Counted from the first letter of the stretch, positions 41,401-52,965 are shown. The stretch is 64,000 nt of DNA from Agarophyton chilense (GCA_030374765.1 JARGXX010000001.1:124001-188000), one strand, 5' to 3'. A program made the numbers and translations. The notes: generated by a model from the letters alone, not told the origin.

Positions 41401-42065
41401 GTGAAATTACTCACTAGTATCCAAAAGCGGCTACCAGGATCAACCTGAACAATGCCGTTATCGACTAGCAATCCACGGGATTCGTACATCCGAGTATTCG
41501 ATTGAATTACCACGAGTCTGTGTCGTTCTGTTCTTATTTGAACCCAAGTTTGGGTTTGCGCCTTCAGCATGGCACTCTTCGCTACTCAACTCCTCGGCGA
41601 GACACGTCCTCGGGATTTCCCGTATTCCATAGATGGTGGAAGTGGAGGTGCTTCAGAGCAACGAGGCATTGGCTTGCGAACAATTGGTACCATTGATCTA
41701 TCATCTAGTTCCACTAGTTTTCTTCGCGGGCGAATGGCATCGACAAACTTGTCGCAATAATCACATCCCAGTACCACTGGTGCAGCTAACGTCTTACAGA
41801 CGATGAAGTCGACTAGGACTACAAAGCGTCTCAAACGCACCACGAGTCAAACTGTTCCCAGTGTCTTCACAGCATTTTTGTTGGCATCCCGGATGTCCGG
41901 TAAAGGACCGTATCGAATACGTTCTAAGTCAGCAGGAGCGAGCTCCGATTCCCGTATAAGGTTCGGACCAGCACCTTTGTTTAGGATAGTCAATCGAAGA
42001 GATAATAGATTCCTGTCAGAGCCGATGTCGGCATAGACCTTATAGTTTCTTTTAGACACTACCAT
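38403..42065 (-). pseudogene. pol of family B, copy A, defective
   Basis: Protease region LTILNKGAGPN has Asn in place of the catalytic Asp. In-frame TGA codons follow the protease and precede MLKAQTQTW, and a TAG stops RQIE just before RT. RT: LRFCIDYRKLN, FTTLDANSGYWQV, RMPFGLTNASATFQ, CLVYLDDVMIFSQ (YLDD box). A frameshift near 40393 precedes SFFGLCNVYRRFVPRY; RNase H: SVDTDSSEYQVGCALF and NTDHSSLRWLL. A second frameshift lies near 39830. In integrase the core is deleted: LLVITDRFSK (first Asp) runs directly into unrelated sequence, so the second Asp and the Glu are gone. The C-terminus has a chromodomain (LLYRVRWYGFPPEADTWE), intact here. One private stop (CGA to TGA) truncates at 39462. 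Confidence 0.9.
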
Positions 42066-42272
42066 GAGGTAACTTTCCCGTTTTGACGGACAAGTATAAC
42101 GTCTTCAAGGCACAGTCAAACTGTCCTCGCTTTCCGTCCGAGATTCCGTACGGCGGAAATTTAGGAGGCCTCAAGAGAATCTTGGGCTTCCAAGCGCGGG
42201 AGCAGGGAGGCGAGCTCTCCCTGGTCAGCACTACGGGATCGACTAGTGCCGACCCCCTAGGGGCTCCCTCAC

Positions 42273-44255
42273 TTAGTTTTCCGGTTGCACCGGCTTATTC
42301 GCCTCAAAGGCGCCTCTTCCTACTGGGGTTCCGGGTTGTAACACTTCAGCATTCTGAGCAACCGGCTTGTCCATCCGGCGCATTGGTGTCTGAGAAAACC
42401 AACTTTTGGCTTTCCAATACATGCCCGCCGGTACGCGGCTCCTTTCCTCTTCTGAGAGTGCTTCATAATTCGTCATGATACGACTCAGATCCTTTGCAGG
42501 AAGCGTGCATTCTGCACTCAAATGGTGTTTTCCATAACATGAATAACAAATCCAACCGTCACGACGGTTGGTCAACATAGGTTGTGAACGGTATGCCGTG
42601 CGAGTATCCACCCATCCGGGTTTTCCGTTCTTAAAACCTTCTTGTGGAGGTACCGTGTAGGGACGGTACATAGGGCGACGGCCCTGCATACCCGTTAGGG
42701 CTTCCTTGTCCTGAGACTCCGAGTGTGGGAGATCCACTGTAGGTACAGAAGAGTCCGTATATTCCATTAAATGGACCGCCTCCTCATGCGAGTTACACCC
42801 TTTGGGTGCCAACGACGAATCTCGTGAGTGCACTGGAGATTTCAGATGTAACAGTTTGCTGCGCTGATTAACTCTGGCGGAGATCTTCTCCTTACCCATT
42901 GTGGTTCCAAAAGCCACTGAACGACGGGGGCTACCACGCGCTCTCGCCGCGTCTCCTTCAGCTTTCGCAAACTGAACTAACTCCAAAAAGGAGACTCTTC
43001 CATGCTTCTCTCGATATCGAGCTACCAACGACTTGATTCCCGGGTCCATCCCGTCGATGTACAAGGTAATCTTGTCTTCCGTCCAGTGAACGTTTTCACA
43101 GCGGACTGAAGCGTTGCTAAGCCTTGAGCTATACTCAGCTTCGCCCTCCTCGCGCTTTTGGGTCACATCCCCTAGGTCCAGGATCGCCTGACGTATCGCG
43201 TTTGAAGTCGCGTAACTGCGCAGCAAATACTGCACCACCTCTGGTCATGAGGTAAAGCCGCCATCATCGGCTGTCAATGATCCGCATACGGAACGATATT
43301 GCTCTAAAGCAAAACCCTTCAGGAAGTTTGGTAAAGACACAAATGCCTGTGGTTCACTCATCTCTAGAGTGTCTGCTTCGGCAACAAATCGAGTGAGAAA
43401 CCCGATAACGAGAATGGGGGTCTTCTCATCAAATGTTAAATCATTAAGGCCGATCTTCAATCGTTTGACGTGATCCTTCACATTCGCGGTTTTGCGTCCT
43501 GGGCTCTTCTTGCTCTTCACCTTCAGACGGTAGTACCTGTAATTCAGGACCTTCCGATAAAGCGTATTCGTGCACGGGAGCACCTTTAATCCTCTGTAAG
43601 GTGAGCTTTTTTTTCTCATTAACCACGAAGACGTGTTCTTCTTCCAAGATCGGGCCCTTCGATGACCATCATCACTGTCGTCGTCATCTGACGTATCTGA
43701 ATCATCAGAATCATCAGTACTGGAACTGAAACCCTCCGTACTTGACGATCCTTCACTCCAAACACGTGCGGACTTCCGCTTCTTACGTCGTGACTTCGAC
43801 TTCTTCGAACGAGCTTCCTTAAAAGGAGCTCCTTCCTCTTCCAGCACGACTGGTTTAGCAGCAGTCTGCGCATGAACTGCCGCCTCCAGGCGTTCTAAAC
43901 GAGGGTTAACTCGAGTGAGGACTTCCTGTACATCCACGGTTAAGCGCTGTAGCGCATCGGGCGTATTCCCGTACCTCTCCAGTAAATGGTTCAAATCCTC
44001 ACGTAGTGTTTTCACTGATGCAGAGACCTGCTTCCCATCGTCTTGACGAACGAGTGCTTGATTCGCACTGCGTAATTGTTCGGCATAAGCGATAAGAGCA
44101 GCGATCTGCGATTCCAATGCAACCATGCGCACACGCGAAGCGCTTGACTCAGACTTGAGACGACACACTTCCCTGCGCAAATCATCCTCTTCTTGAGGTC
44201 CTACGAGCTCAGGGTCAACTACGGCTTCTGTGGTGGGCGTGACTGCCGCTGCCAC
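42273..44255 (-). pseudogene. gag of family B, copy A, one nonsense change
   Basis: Same protein as 49753-51735 except that a Trp codon is TGA at 43245-43247 (plus-strand C to T), splitting the gene into 336 and 321 codons. N-terminal coiled-coil region (EEDDLRREVCRLKSESS), Lys/Arg tract, acidic Ser/Asp tract (STDDSDDSDTSDDDDSDDG), gag core and zinc knuckle are otherwise preserved. The stop is absent from copy B, so it arose after the duplication. Confidence 0.92.
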
Positions 44256-44583
44256 AGGGGCCGGTACATCCGAGAGATCTCAATCATCATTCACAGAGCG
44301 TGAGCGCGACATCGCTTGACGATACAGCCGCTCTCCGGCTTCAACAGATGAGGCGAGCCTCGGTTTCGAGGGTGGTCCCGCAGGACCGGGGCGACCAGTA
44401 CTCGAATGGCTTCGGGTCTTCGGCTTCTTAGACCAAACCTGAGTCCAGGGGCGAACCCTGAATTCCGCAATGGCCGGAGGTGGTTCGATAAACAATAACT
44501 GTAGGGATTCCACTTCTCCCAAGTAGCGATATCGATTACAAGTTCCAGGAACGAATTGTTCAGTGCAGCTGACCACAAAGGTT

Positions 44584-44599
44584 CTAAGTCAGGAGACCA
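44584..44599 (-). other. primer-binding site (family B copy A)
   Basis: Minus-strand TGGTCTCCTGACTTAG, two bases from LTR2; one change from element 1. Confidence 0.75.
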
Positions 44600-44601
44600 C
44601 T

Positions 44602-45317
44602 TGTAGTACCCGCTTTAACGGAGAGAGCAGACACCTGCGACAGCGTTCGGACTGCCGATGGGTCGCTTGCGGCGAAGGAAAAGGGGTGGTAGAGCTACAA
44701 GACCAGCGAGCTGGAAGTGGGGTGTAAGGCCACTACTCGCCAGCGAGGGTGAACAGTGCAACTGTAAAACGTTGATGGAACGTAGGTACGAGACGGCTCG
44801 TGAAGTCGTTGGGGGCTGACTATCTATTATACCTTGTCCGGATCTCCGGTTAAGGAATCCTAAGCGAGGAACAGAATAGTCATGATGCCCATGTTGTCTC
44901 CTTTACTTGGAGTCGGCGCTCACCTCTGGTACACTTTATACTGTGTACCAGGGTGAGTGCCCAAATAAATATATAAATAATACCCAGTGGTCAGCCACAT
45001 AGCCAAACCACTGTATGGGTATGGTCCCTAATGGATGTCTAGCTACAAAAGGTAGTAAAGCCCTCCATGTGGATCGCCACTACATGCGCCGTTGCCAATA
45101 TGGCATTCCCCTAGGAAGGGTCGCAACTATGCGCGCACCGTGGTAAACCACTCGACCCATGACGCCACGAGTTCCACTAAGACATTCTGCCTCTAGCCAT
45201 CGTATGTGGTATGCCGTTTCATATCACAATGCTGATGATAACACTCACTTATGAGTTCCAACCGCGACTTCGCGAAAACCCAACCTATTGCATTCCCCGA
45301 CATAGTAGAATACTACA
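44602..45317 (-). repeat. LTR2 of family B dimer (shared middle LTR, mosaic)
   Basis: Same length and termini as LTR1. Agrees with LTR3 against LTR1 at about 11 sites up to 44982, and with LTR1 against LTR3 at about 9 sites from roughly 45126 onward. Confidence 0.95.
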
Positions 45318-45736
45318 CACACCCCTCGTTAAGCGCGAACCATGGGGGACGCAAGAAGCGGTTATACGCAGTCGGACCGGTGTTCCGGGTATTCATCGTC
45401 ATCACGAATTCCTCGCCGCCCGACCAATTTTACAGTTCTGAACAGCATTCTGTTCGTCACCGCTCTTCAGCTCGATCTCTCGCGATGGATCCGAACGCCG
45501 GGTCCAACCCGTTCCAGCCCTCCTCTGAGGATGTGCCTTCTGGGGCTCCGTCCAACACTGCTGGTTATGCGTCGCGGCCCACTGCTCAGCTAGGTCCATA
45601 CGGTTCGTTCTCCATACCGTAAACCGGATTCCTGTCGGTACCGTTACCTCAGCCAACCGTGGCTCCGATGCCGGACGCGGCTTTTGTCGCCTCTGCGGGT
45701 GTGATTCAAGCTCCTTCTCGCTTCTCGAGTTCTTAA
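45251..45736 (+). pseudogene. short antisense ORF of family B, copy B
   Basis: Same as the 37772-38257 ORF, with at most a few substitutions (N/T in AKTQPI; R to Q near the end) and the same internal TAA. Having the TAA in both copies places it before the duplication. Confidence 0.5.
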
Positions 45737-45882
45737 CTTCTTCTTCTCGCTTCCCTAGTTCTTAACTTCTTCTTCTCGCTTCTCGAGTTTGTCATATGTT
45801 TGCTTGCGTGTCTTCACGTTTCCCATTCATGATTTTTTTTTCTTCTCGCCTTTCGATTTTTTACTACCTTTGTAGCCCATAC

Positions 45883-48800
45883 TTAGAAATGGGATGTGCC
45901 CATGAGCCCGACTATCGAGGAGTCGATCTCCCTCGGGAGTGGTAATCGCATGCGTCGATAATACCGCACGAGCTGCGAACGGGGGATATGAGCTATAAGT
46001 TCCCACGTATCCGCTTCCGGAGGAAACCCGTACCAACGTACTCTATACAGTAATTCTCTGGTATTTTAATGCTCGCCATGTTCACATATGCGATCCATAA
46101 CATATTCCTGGGCGTTTCCCAATGCTTTCGCTGTTGGCGCAAGACTCCTGTTAACAGGTTTGAAATGCCTTAGGGCCGACCCAAGCGTCTCTGTGTTAGG
46201 AGTCTCAGCGTCTCTAAGCGTTCGCTCGTCGACTAACTGTCGTTCTGCCCGCTGGGGCAGTGTACTCATTCCTTGAGAACCTTTCTCAGATAAAGAGCTA
46301 TCCTGTTTTCCAGGTTCCATGGAAGCGTACTTCTTACTAATTCTCAATTCCATTCGTTGATGAACTTCCTTCGGTTTATCCGATTCTGACCGCTGTTCGG
46401 TGGACGATGGTGCTTGCACCACGACAGGAGGCGATACCTCTTCTTCTTCCTGCCCACGAGGGATGGGAGCCGATATCGGTGGAACAGCGAGTGGCGCTTC
46501 ACCTGACGGTTCAGCCTGAAGCGGCAACGGCGCGTTTTCGCGTGCACTCGTTTCCAAGTCCTTGGGGCCAAAGTCCATCTTTCCTGTTTCCAGGTTCCAT
46601 TTCTGTACTTACGGGTGTGCGCGTGCCACGGGGCATATCCCGATACTTCGAGAAGCGGTCGGTGATTACCAATAGGTAGCAAAAACCTCGCCTTGAGCGA
46701 ATCAATTCCCCTAGGATGTCGATACTGACGTATTGTAAAGGCGCTTTCGCCTGGAATAAAGTCATCGGTTTCCGCTTCCTGTAAAGCTTCCCGCGATTCT
46801 TTGCACATGTTATACACAACCTCACTATAGCATGGCAGTCCATTGCGAAAGTAGGCCAGTAAAATCTCTTCTTAGAGTCATGAACAACTTCGTTCCTCCT
46901 GGATGACCAGACAGCCTGCTGTAGTGTGCCAGATGGAGTACTCGACTCTTCAAGACGTGTGGAATCACGATTTGATCATGCTTTCCGACATGTTTTAACA
47001 GTATTCCTCGTGAATCGAGTGAAAAGGGGAGCTCCTTCCCCCCGTTAAGACGAGAGCGTATCGACGCACAAAACGTATCGGCGTGTTGCTCATTGAGGAG
47101 CTCAGTGCACGAGATGCGCTCGAGTTGAACTGAAGGGTTAGTTTCTGCTAATGAAAGGAACGGGTCTGCATCCGAAAAACCATCAAGGGTCTCTTGTTCC
47201 TCTTCTTCAAAAGATGGGGAATGGGTCTCCATGTAGAAGCAAAGTATCACTTCATCGATTTCGCCTGCGGTTTTCGCCCAGTGATTTGAGTCGCGATAGC
47301 GCGTCAGCTTGGACATTGGTCATTTCCTTCTTATACTTCACTTCGAAATCGAATTCAGAAAGGCGTAAGCGCCATCGTGTGAGACGACCAGACGGGTCTG
47401 TAATGGACAGTAACCATCGTAAAGACGAATGATCCGTGTTGACGGTAAAACGTTCTACTTGGGGATACGGTCGCAATGTGGTTAGAGCCAAAACGACTGC
47501 AAGGCATTCCTTTTCTGAAACTGAATACTTCTTCTCAGCTGCGTTCAGCGATTTTGACCAGTAACCAATGGGTTTGCGTTCACCATCAGGGTGTGTTTGA
47601 AAAAGCGCACACCCTACTTGGTACTCGCTAGAGTCGGTATCCACTGAGTATGGCAGGTTGGGGATGGGCAGCGCCAAGACTGGGGCTGTAATAATCTTTG
47701 TCTTCAGCGTGTCGAAGGCTTCCATTTCAGGTTTTCTGAATTGCTCCAGCTGTACTGGTTTTCCTTTACGCAGCTTTGCGTTGAGCGGTGCCGCTATATG
47801 CGAGTATCGCGGCACGAATCGTCGGTAGACGTTGCACAAGCCGAAGAAAGAACGCAATTGCTTTGTGTCGACGGAGGTTGTACTTCGCGGAGAGCCGCTG
47901 TTTGTGCCTTTTGAATGGAAAGCTGTCCCGGCTTGATCACATGTCCTAAGTACCGGACTGTGCCAGCGAACCATTTGCATTTCTTGAACTTCACGGTGAT
48001 ACCTGCGCTCTGTAGTGCTTTGAGGATCTCCTCGACATGCCGTAAACGGCTTTCCGCATCCTGGGAAAAGATGATCACATCGTCCAAATAAACTAAGCAA
48101 GTCTTCCACTTGTATTTTGAGAGCAAGATGTCCAGAGTACGCTGGAAAGTAACCGGTGCATTCGTTAAGCCAAAGGGCATCCTTTTGAAACGGTAGAGAC
48201 CGGCTTGACACGCAAATGCTGTTTTATCTTGGTCTTCTTCCGCTACATGCACCTGCCAATAGCCAGAGTTGGCGTCCAACGTGGTGAACACGTTCGCTTC
48301 TCCTAAGCTGTCAATAAATTCGTCCACTCGAGGCAACGGGTATGTATCCCGAACTGTATCTGCGTTCAGTTTTCGATAATCGATGCAGAATCGTAAAGAA
48401 CCATCAGGTTTTGGAACCAGCACCACTTGTGAGGCCCAAGCAGATTGAGCTGCTTCGATTACTCCTTCTTCCAGCATTTTGCTGACATTCTCCTACTCGA
48501 TTTGGCGAGTTCGCGGTCCCGCTCTGTAGGGTGGTTGGGAGATGGGTCGTGACCCTGGGACCAAATCAATGTGGTGTTCCGTAGCGGAGATCTCTCCTAG
48601 TTTTCCACTCCAAATGGATGTATACTTCTTCAGCATAGACCTGATCTTCGTTCTGTAATGTTCCGACACATGTGCTAAGTCTAGCTCATCGACCAGGCTC
48701 TCTGGATCCTTTTCCGTTTGCAATTGATCTCCAGACGGAGTTCGCAGTTCTTCGTCTGTGTCACCGACATGGGTTAATCCAAATACTTCTGCGGTAGAAA

Positions 48801-49545
48801 TATGAGTAGGGACCACCACTGTGGGATGAGGCAAAGCTGTTGCAACAACCTGATTATTCGGTATATGATAATCGTTATCGGTGAAATTACTCACTAGTAT
48901 CCAAAAGCAGCTACCAGGATCAACCTGAACAATGCCGTTATCGACTAGCAATCCACGGGATTCGTACATCCGAGTATTCGATTGAATTACCACGAGTCTG
49001 TGTCGTTCTGTTCTTATTTGAACCCAAGTTTGGGTTTGCGCCTTCAGCATGGCACTCTTCGCTACTCAACTCCTCGGCGAGACACGTCCTCGGGATTTCC
49101 CGTATTCCATAGATGGTGGAAGTGGAGGTGCTTCAGAGCAACGAGGCATTGGCTTGCGAACAATTGGTACCATTGATCTATCATCTAGTTCCACTAGTTT
49201 TCTTCGCGGGCGAATGGCTTCGACAAACTTGTCGCAATAATCACATCCCAGTACCACTGGTGCAGCTAACGTCTTACAGACGATGAAGTCGACTAGGACT
49301 ACAAAGCGTCTCAAACGCACCACGAGTCAAACTGTTCCCAGTGTCTTCACAGCATTTTTGTTGGCATCCCGGATGTCCGGTAAAGGACCGTATCGAATAC
49401 GTTCTAAGTCAGCAGGAGCGAGCTCCGATTCCCGTATAAGGTTCGGACCAGCACCTTTGTTTAGGATAGTCAATCGAAGAGATAATAGATTCCTGTCAGA
49501 GCCGATGTCGGCATAGACCTTATAGTTTCTTTTAGACACTACCAT
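45883..49545 (-). pseudogene. pol of family B, copy B, defective
   Basis: Carries the same major lesions as copy A: protease Asp to Asn, TGA at 49327 and 49066, TAG at 48493, frameshifts near 47873 and 47310, and the integrase core deletion after LLVITDRFSK. Differences from copy A are single bases. The CGA that became TGA in copy A is intact here (KSRVLHLAHYSRLSGHPGG is readable), whereas the chromodomain is cut by a private GAA to TAA at 46066-46068 right after EHGEH. RT box CLVYLDDVIIFSQ. The segment between the gag stop and protease (49555-49752) is open only in the -1 frame. Confidence 0.9.
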
Positions 49546-49752
49546 GAGGTAACTTTACCGTTTTGACGGACAAGTATAACGTCTTCAAGGCACAGTCAAA
49601 CTGTCCTCGCTTTCCGTCCGAGATTCCGTACGGCGGAAATTTAGGAGGCCTCAAGAGAATCTTGGGCTTCCAAGCGCGGGAGCAGGGAGGCGAGCTCTCC
49701 CTGGTCAGCACTACGGGATCGACTAGTGCCGACCCCCTAGGGGCTCCCTCAC

Positions 49753-51735
49753 TTAGTTTTCCGGTTGCACCGGCTTATTCGCCTCGAAGGCGCCTCTTCC
49801 TACTGGGGTTCCGGGTTGTAACACTTCAGCATTCTGAGCAACCGGCTTGTCCATCCGGCGCATTGGTGTCTGAGAAAACCAACTTTTGGCTTTCCAATAC
49901 ATGCCCGCCGGTACGCGGCTCCTTTCCTCTTCTGAGAGTGCTTCATAATTCGTCATGATACGACTCAGATCCTTTGCAGGAAGCGTGCATTCTGCACTCA
50001 AATGGTGTTTTCCATAACATGAATAACAAATCCAACCGTCACGACGGTTGGTCAACATAGGTTGTGAACGGTATGCCGTGCGAGTATCCACCCATCCGGG
50101 TTTTCCGTTCTTAAAACCTTCTTGTGGAGGTACCGTGTAGGGACGGTACATAGGGCGACGGCCCTGCATACCCGTTAGGGCTTCCTTGTCCTGAGACTCC
50201 GAGTGTGGGAGATCCACTGTAGGTACAGAAGAGTCCTTATATTCCATTAAATGGACCGCCTCCTCATGCGAGTTACACCCTTTGGGTGCCAACGACGAAT
50301 CTCGTGAGTGCACTGGAGATTTCAGATGTAACAGTTTGCTGCGCTGATTAACTCTGGCGGAGATCTTCTCCTTACCCATTGTGGTTCCAAAAGCCACTGA
50401 ACGACGGGGGCTACCACGCGCTCTCGCCGCGTCTCCTTCAGCTTTCGCAAACTGAACTAACTCCAAAAAGGAGACTCTTCCATGCTTCTCTCGATATCGA
50501 GCTACCAACGACTTGATTCCCGGGTCCATCCCGTCGATGTACAAGGTAATCTTGTCTTCCGTCCAGTGAACGTTTTCACAGCGGACTGAAGCGTTGCTAA
50601 GCCTTGAGCTATACTCAGCTTCGCCCTCCTCGCGCTTTTGGGTCACATCCCCTAGGTCCAGGATCGCCTGACGTATCGCGTTTGAAGTCGCGTAACTGCG
50701 CAGCAAATACTGCACCACCTCTGGCCATGAGGTAAAGCCGCCATCATCGGCTGTCAATGATCCGCATACGGAACGATATTGCTCTAAAGCAAAACCCTTC
50801 AGGAAGTTTGGTAAAGACACAAATGCCTGTGGTTCACTCATCTCTAGAGTGTCTGCTTCGGCAACAAATCGAGTGAGAAACCCGATAACGAGAATGGGGG
50901 TCTTCTCATCAAATGTTAAATCATTAAGGCCGATCTTCAATCGTTTGACGTGATCCTTCACATTCGCGGTTTTGCGTCCTGGGCTCTTCTTGCTCTTCAC
51001 CTTCAGACGGTAGTACCTGTAATTCAGGACCTTCCGATAAAGCGTATTCGTGCACGGGAGCACCTTTAATCCTCTGTAAGGTGAGCTTTTTTTTCTCATT
51101 AACCACGAAGACGTGTTCTTCTTCCAAGATCGGGCCCTTCGATGACCATCATCACTGTCGTCGTCATCTGACGTATCTGAATCATCAGAATCATCAGTAC
51201 TGGAACTGAAACCCTCCGTACTTGACGATCCTTCACTCCAAACACGTGCGGACTTCCGCTTCTTACGTCGTGACTTCGACTTCTTCGAACGAGCTTCCTT
51301 AAAAGGAGCTCCTTCCTCTTCCAGCACGACTGGTTTAGCAGCAGTCTGCGCATGAACTGCCGCCTCCAGGCGTTCTAAACGAGGGTTAACTCGAGTGAGG
51401 ACTTCCTGTACATCCACGGTTAAGCGCTGTAGCGCATCGGGCGTATTCCCGTACCTCTCCAGTAAATGGTTCAAATCCTCACGTAGTGTTTTCACTGATG
51501 CAGAGACCTGCTTCCCATCGTCTTGACGAACGGGTGCTTGATTCGCACTGCGTAATTGTTCGGCATAAGCGATAAGAGCAGCGATCTGCGATTCCAATGC
51601 AACCATGCGCACACGCGAAGCGCTTGACTCAGACTTGAGACGACACACTTCCCTGCGCAAATCATCCTCTTCTTGAGGTCCTACGAGCTCAGGGTCAACT
51701 ACGGCTTCTGTGGTGGGCGTGACTGCCGCTGCCAC
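49753..51735 (-). CDS. gag of family B, copy B, intact (660 aa)
   Basis: Uninterrupted frame from ATG 51735 to TAA 49753. Residues ~20-70 form a likely coiled coil (LRREVCRLKSESSASRVRMV). A basic tract (ARSKKSKSRRKKRKSARV) is followed by a Ser/Asp acidic tract. The gag core is around residues 260-430 (LTFDEKTPILVIGFLTRFV, WPEVVQYLLRSYATSNAIR). The zinc knuckle near residue 570 is CYSCYGKHHLSAEC with CX2CX4HX4C spacing, an RNA-packaging motif. Sequence differs from element 1 gag outside these general features. The last codons overlap a -1 open frame at CCG GAA AAC TAA, a possible frameshift site for pol expression. It is the only intact gene in the dimer and could in principle still make capsid protein. 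Confidence 0.93.
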   Translation of the reverse strand: MAAAVTPTTEAVVDPELVGPQEEDDLRREVCRLKSESSASRVRMVALESQIAALIAYAEQLRSANQAPVRQDDGKQVSASVKTLREDLNHLLERYGNTPDALQRLTVDVQEVLTRVNPRLERLEAAVHAQTAAKPVVLEEEGAPFKEARSKKSKSRRKKRKSARVWSEGSSSTEGFSSSTDDSDDSDTSDDDDSDDGHRRARSWKKNTSSWLMRKKSSPYRGLKVLPCTNTLYRKVLNYRYYRLKVKSKKSPGRKTANVKDHVKRLKIGLNDLTFDEKTPILVIGFLTRFVAEADTLEMSEPQAFVSLPNFLKGFALEQYRSVCGSLTADDGGFTSWPEVVQYLLRSYATSNAIRQAILDLGDVTQKREEGEAEYSSRLSNASVRCENVHWTEDKITLYIDGMDPGIKSLVARYREKHGRVSFLELVQFAKAEGDAARARGSPRRSVAFGTTMGKEKISARVNQRSKLLHLKSPVHSRDSSLAPKGCNSHEEAVHLMEYKDSSVPTVDLPHSESQDKEALTGMQGRRPMYRPYTVPPQEGFKNGKPGWVDTRTAYRSQPMLTNRRDGWICYSCYGKHHLSAECTLPAKDLSRIMTNYEALSEEERSRVPAGMYWKAKSWFSQTPMRRMDKPVAQNAEVLQPGTPVGRGAFEANKPVQPEN

Positions 51736-52063
51736 AGGGGCCGGTACATCCGAGAGATCTCAATCATCATTCACAGAGCGTGAGCGCGACATCGCTTGAC
51801 GATACAGTCGCTCTCCGGCTTCAACAGATGAGGCGAGCCTCGGTTTCGAGGGTGGTCCCGCAGGACCGGGGCGACCAGTACTCGAATGGCTTCGGGTCTT
51901 CGGCTTCTTAGACCAAACCTGAGTCCAGGGGCGAACCCTGAATTCCGCAATGGCCGGAGGTGGTTCGATAAACAATAACTGTAGGGATTCCACTTCTCCC
52001 AAGTAGCGATATCGATTACAAGTTCCAGGAACGAATTGTTCAGTGCAGCTGACCACAAAGGTT

Positions 52064-52079
52064 CTAAGTCAGGAGACCA
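52064..52079 (-). other. primer-binding site (family B copy B)
   Basis: Identical to the copy A site (TGGTCTCCTGACTTAG on the minus strand), two bases from LTR3. Confidence 0.75.
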
Positions 52080-52081
52080 CT

Positions 52082-52796
52082 TGTAGTACCCGCTTTAACG
52101 GAGAGAGCAGACACCTGCGACAGCGTTCGGACTGCCGATGGGTCGCTTGCGGCGAAGGAAAAGGGGTGGTAGAGCTACAAGACCAGCGAGCTGGAAGTGG
52201 GGTGTAAGGCCACTACTCGCCAGCGAGGGTGAACAGTGCAACTGCAAAACGTTGATGGAACGTAGGTACGAGACGGCTCGTGAAGTCGTTGGGGGCTGAC
52301 TATCTATTATAGCTTGTCCGGATCTCTGGTTAAGGAATCCTAAGCGAGGAACAGAATAGTCATGATGCCCATGTTGTCTCCTTTACTTGGAGTCGGCGCT
52401 CACCTCTGGTACACTTTATACTGTGTACCAGGGTGAGTGCCCAAATAAATATATAAATAATACCCAGTGGTCAGCCACATAGCCAAACCACTGTATGGGT
52501 ATGGTCCCTAATGGATGTCTAGCTACAAAAGGTAGTAAAGCCCTCCATGTGGATCGCCACTACATGCGCCGTTGCCAATATGGCATTCCCCTAGGAAGGG
52601 TCGCAATTATGCGCGCGCCGTGGTAAGCCACTCGACCCATGACGCCACGTGTTTCACTAAGACATTCTGCCTCTAGGCATCCTATGCGGGATACCGTTTC
52701 ATATCACAATGCTGATGATAACACTCACTTATGAGTTCCAACCGCGACTTCGCGAAAAACCAACCTATTGCATTCCCCGACATTGTAGAATACTAC
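52082..52796 (-). repeat. LTR3 of family B dimer (5' outer LTR)
   Basis: Starts TGTAGTAC and ends TACTAC followed directly by the target duplication. The most diverged of the three in its right part (for example the GCATCCTATGCGGGATACC segment). Confidence 0.95.
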
Positions 52797-52960
52797 GGGT
52801 TCCTGTTTTTCAATTTCAGTTATCCCGCCAAGGCCAAAGAACACCCTTTCTACTCTCCTTCTTGAAAATTTCTGCTGTGGATGCATCCTGAGAGTCCACA
52901 TGCAGCCTCCATACCAATGAAGTGTTCTACAAAAAGTTTTGTTTTTTCACGCGTGTACTG
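52797..52960 (-). pseudogene. PIF/Harbinger-like transposase, upstream piece, split by the Ty3 dimer
   Basis: On the minus strand FFGLGGITEIEKQEP runs into the insertion point and continues in frame with FLVLEAICD at 37122 if one target-duplication copy is removed. Only a short upstream part is recognisable; farther right the piggyBac-like remnant begins. Confidence 0.55.
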
Positions 52961-52965
52961 TTCTC

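Larger units (their letters stand above)
37123..52796 (-). mobile_element. tandem dimer of Ty3/gypsy family B (LTR-internal-LTR-internal-LTR)
   Basis: Three ~715-bp LTRs alternate with two nearly identical ~6.76-kb internal regions, repeat offset 7480 bp. The sequence GGGTTC (or GGTTC) flanks only the outer ends (37117-37122, 52797-52802), so one insertion was later duplicated in place. The internal copies share their major defects and differ at scattered single bases. LTR2 is a mosaic of LTR3 (left part) and LTR1 (right part). The sense strand is minus; each unit has gag, pol with chromodomain, and a short plus-strand ORF near the 3' LTR. Confidence 0.95.

Noticed and set aside
37123-52796. 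The 7.5-kb repeat as an assembly artefact
   Set aside because: The copies differ at scattered single bases, each has private nonsense changes, and LTR2 is a structured mosaic; a collapsed or duplicated assembly would not give that.
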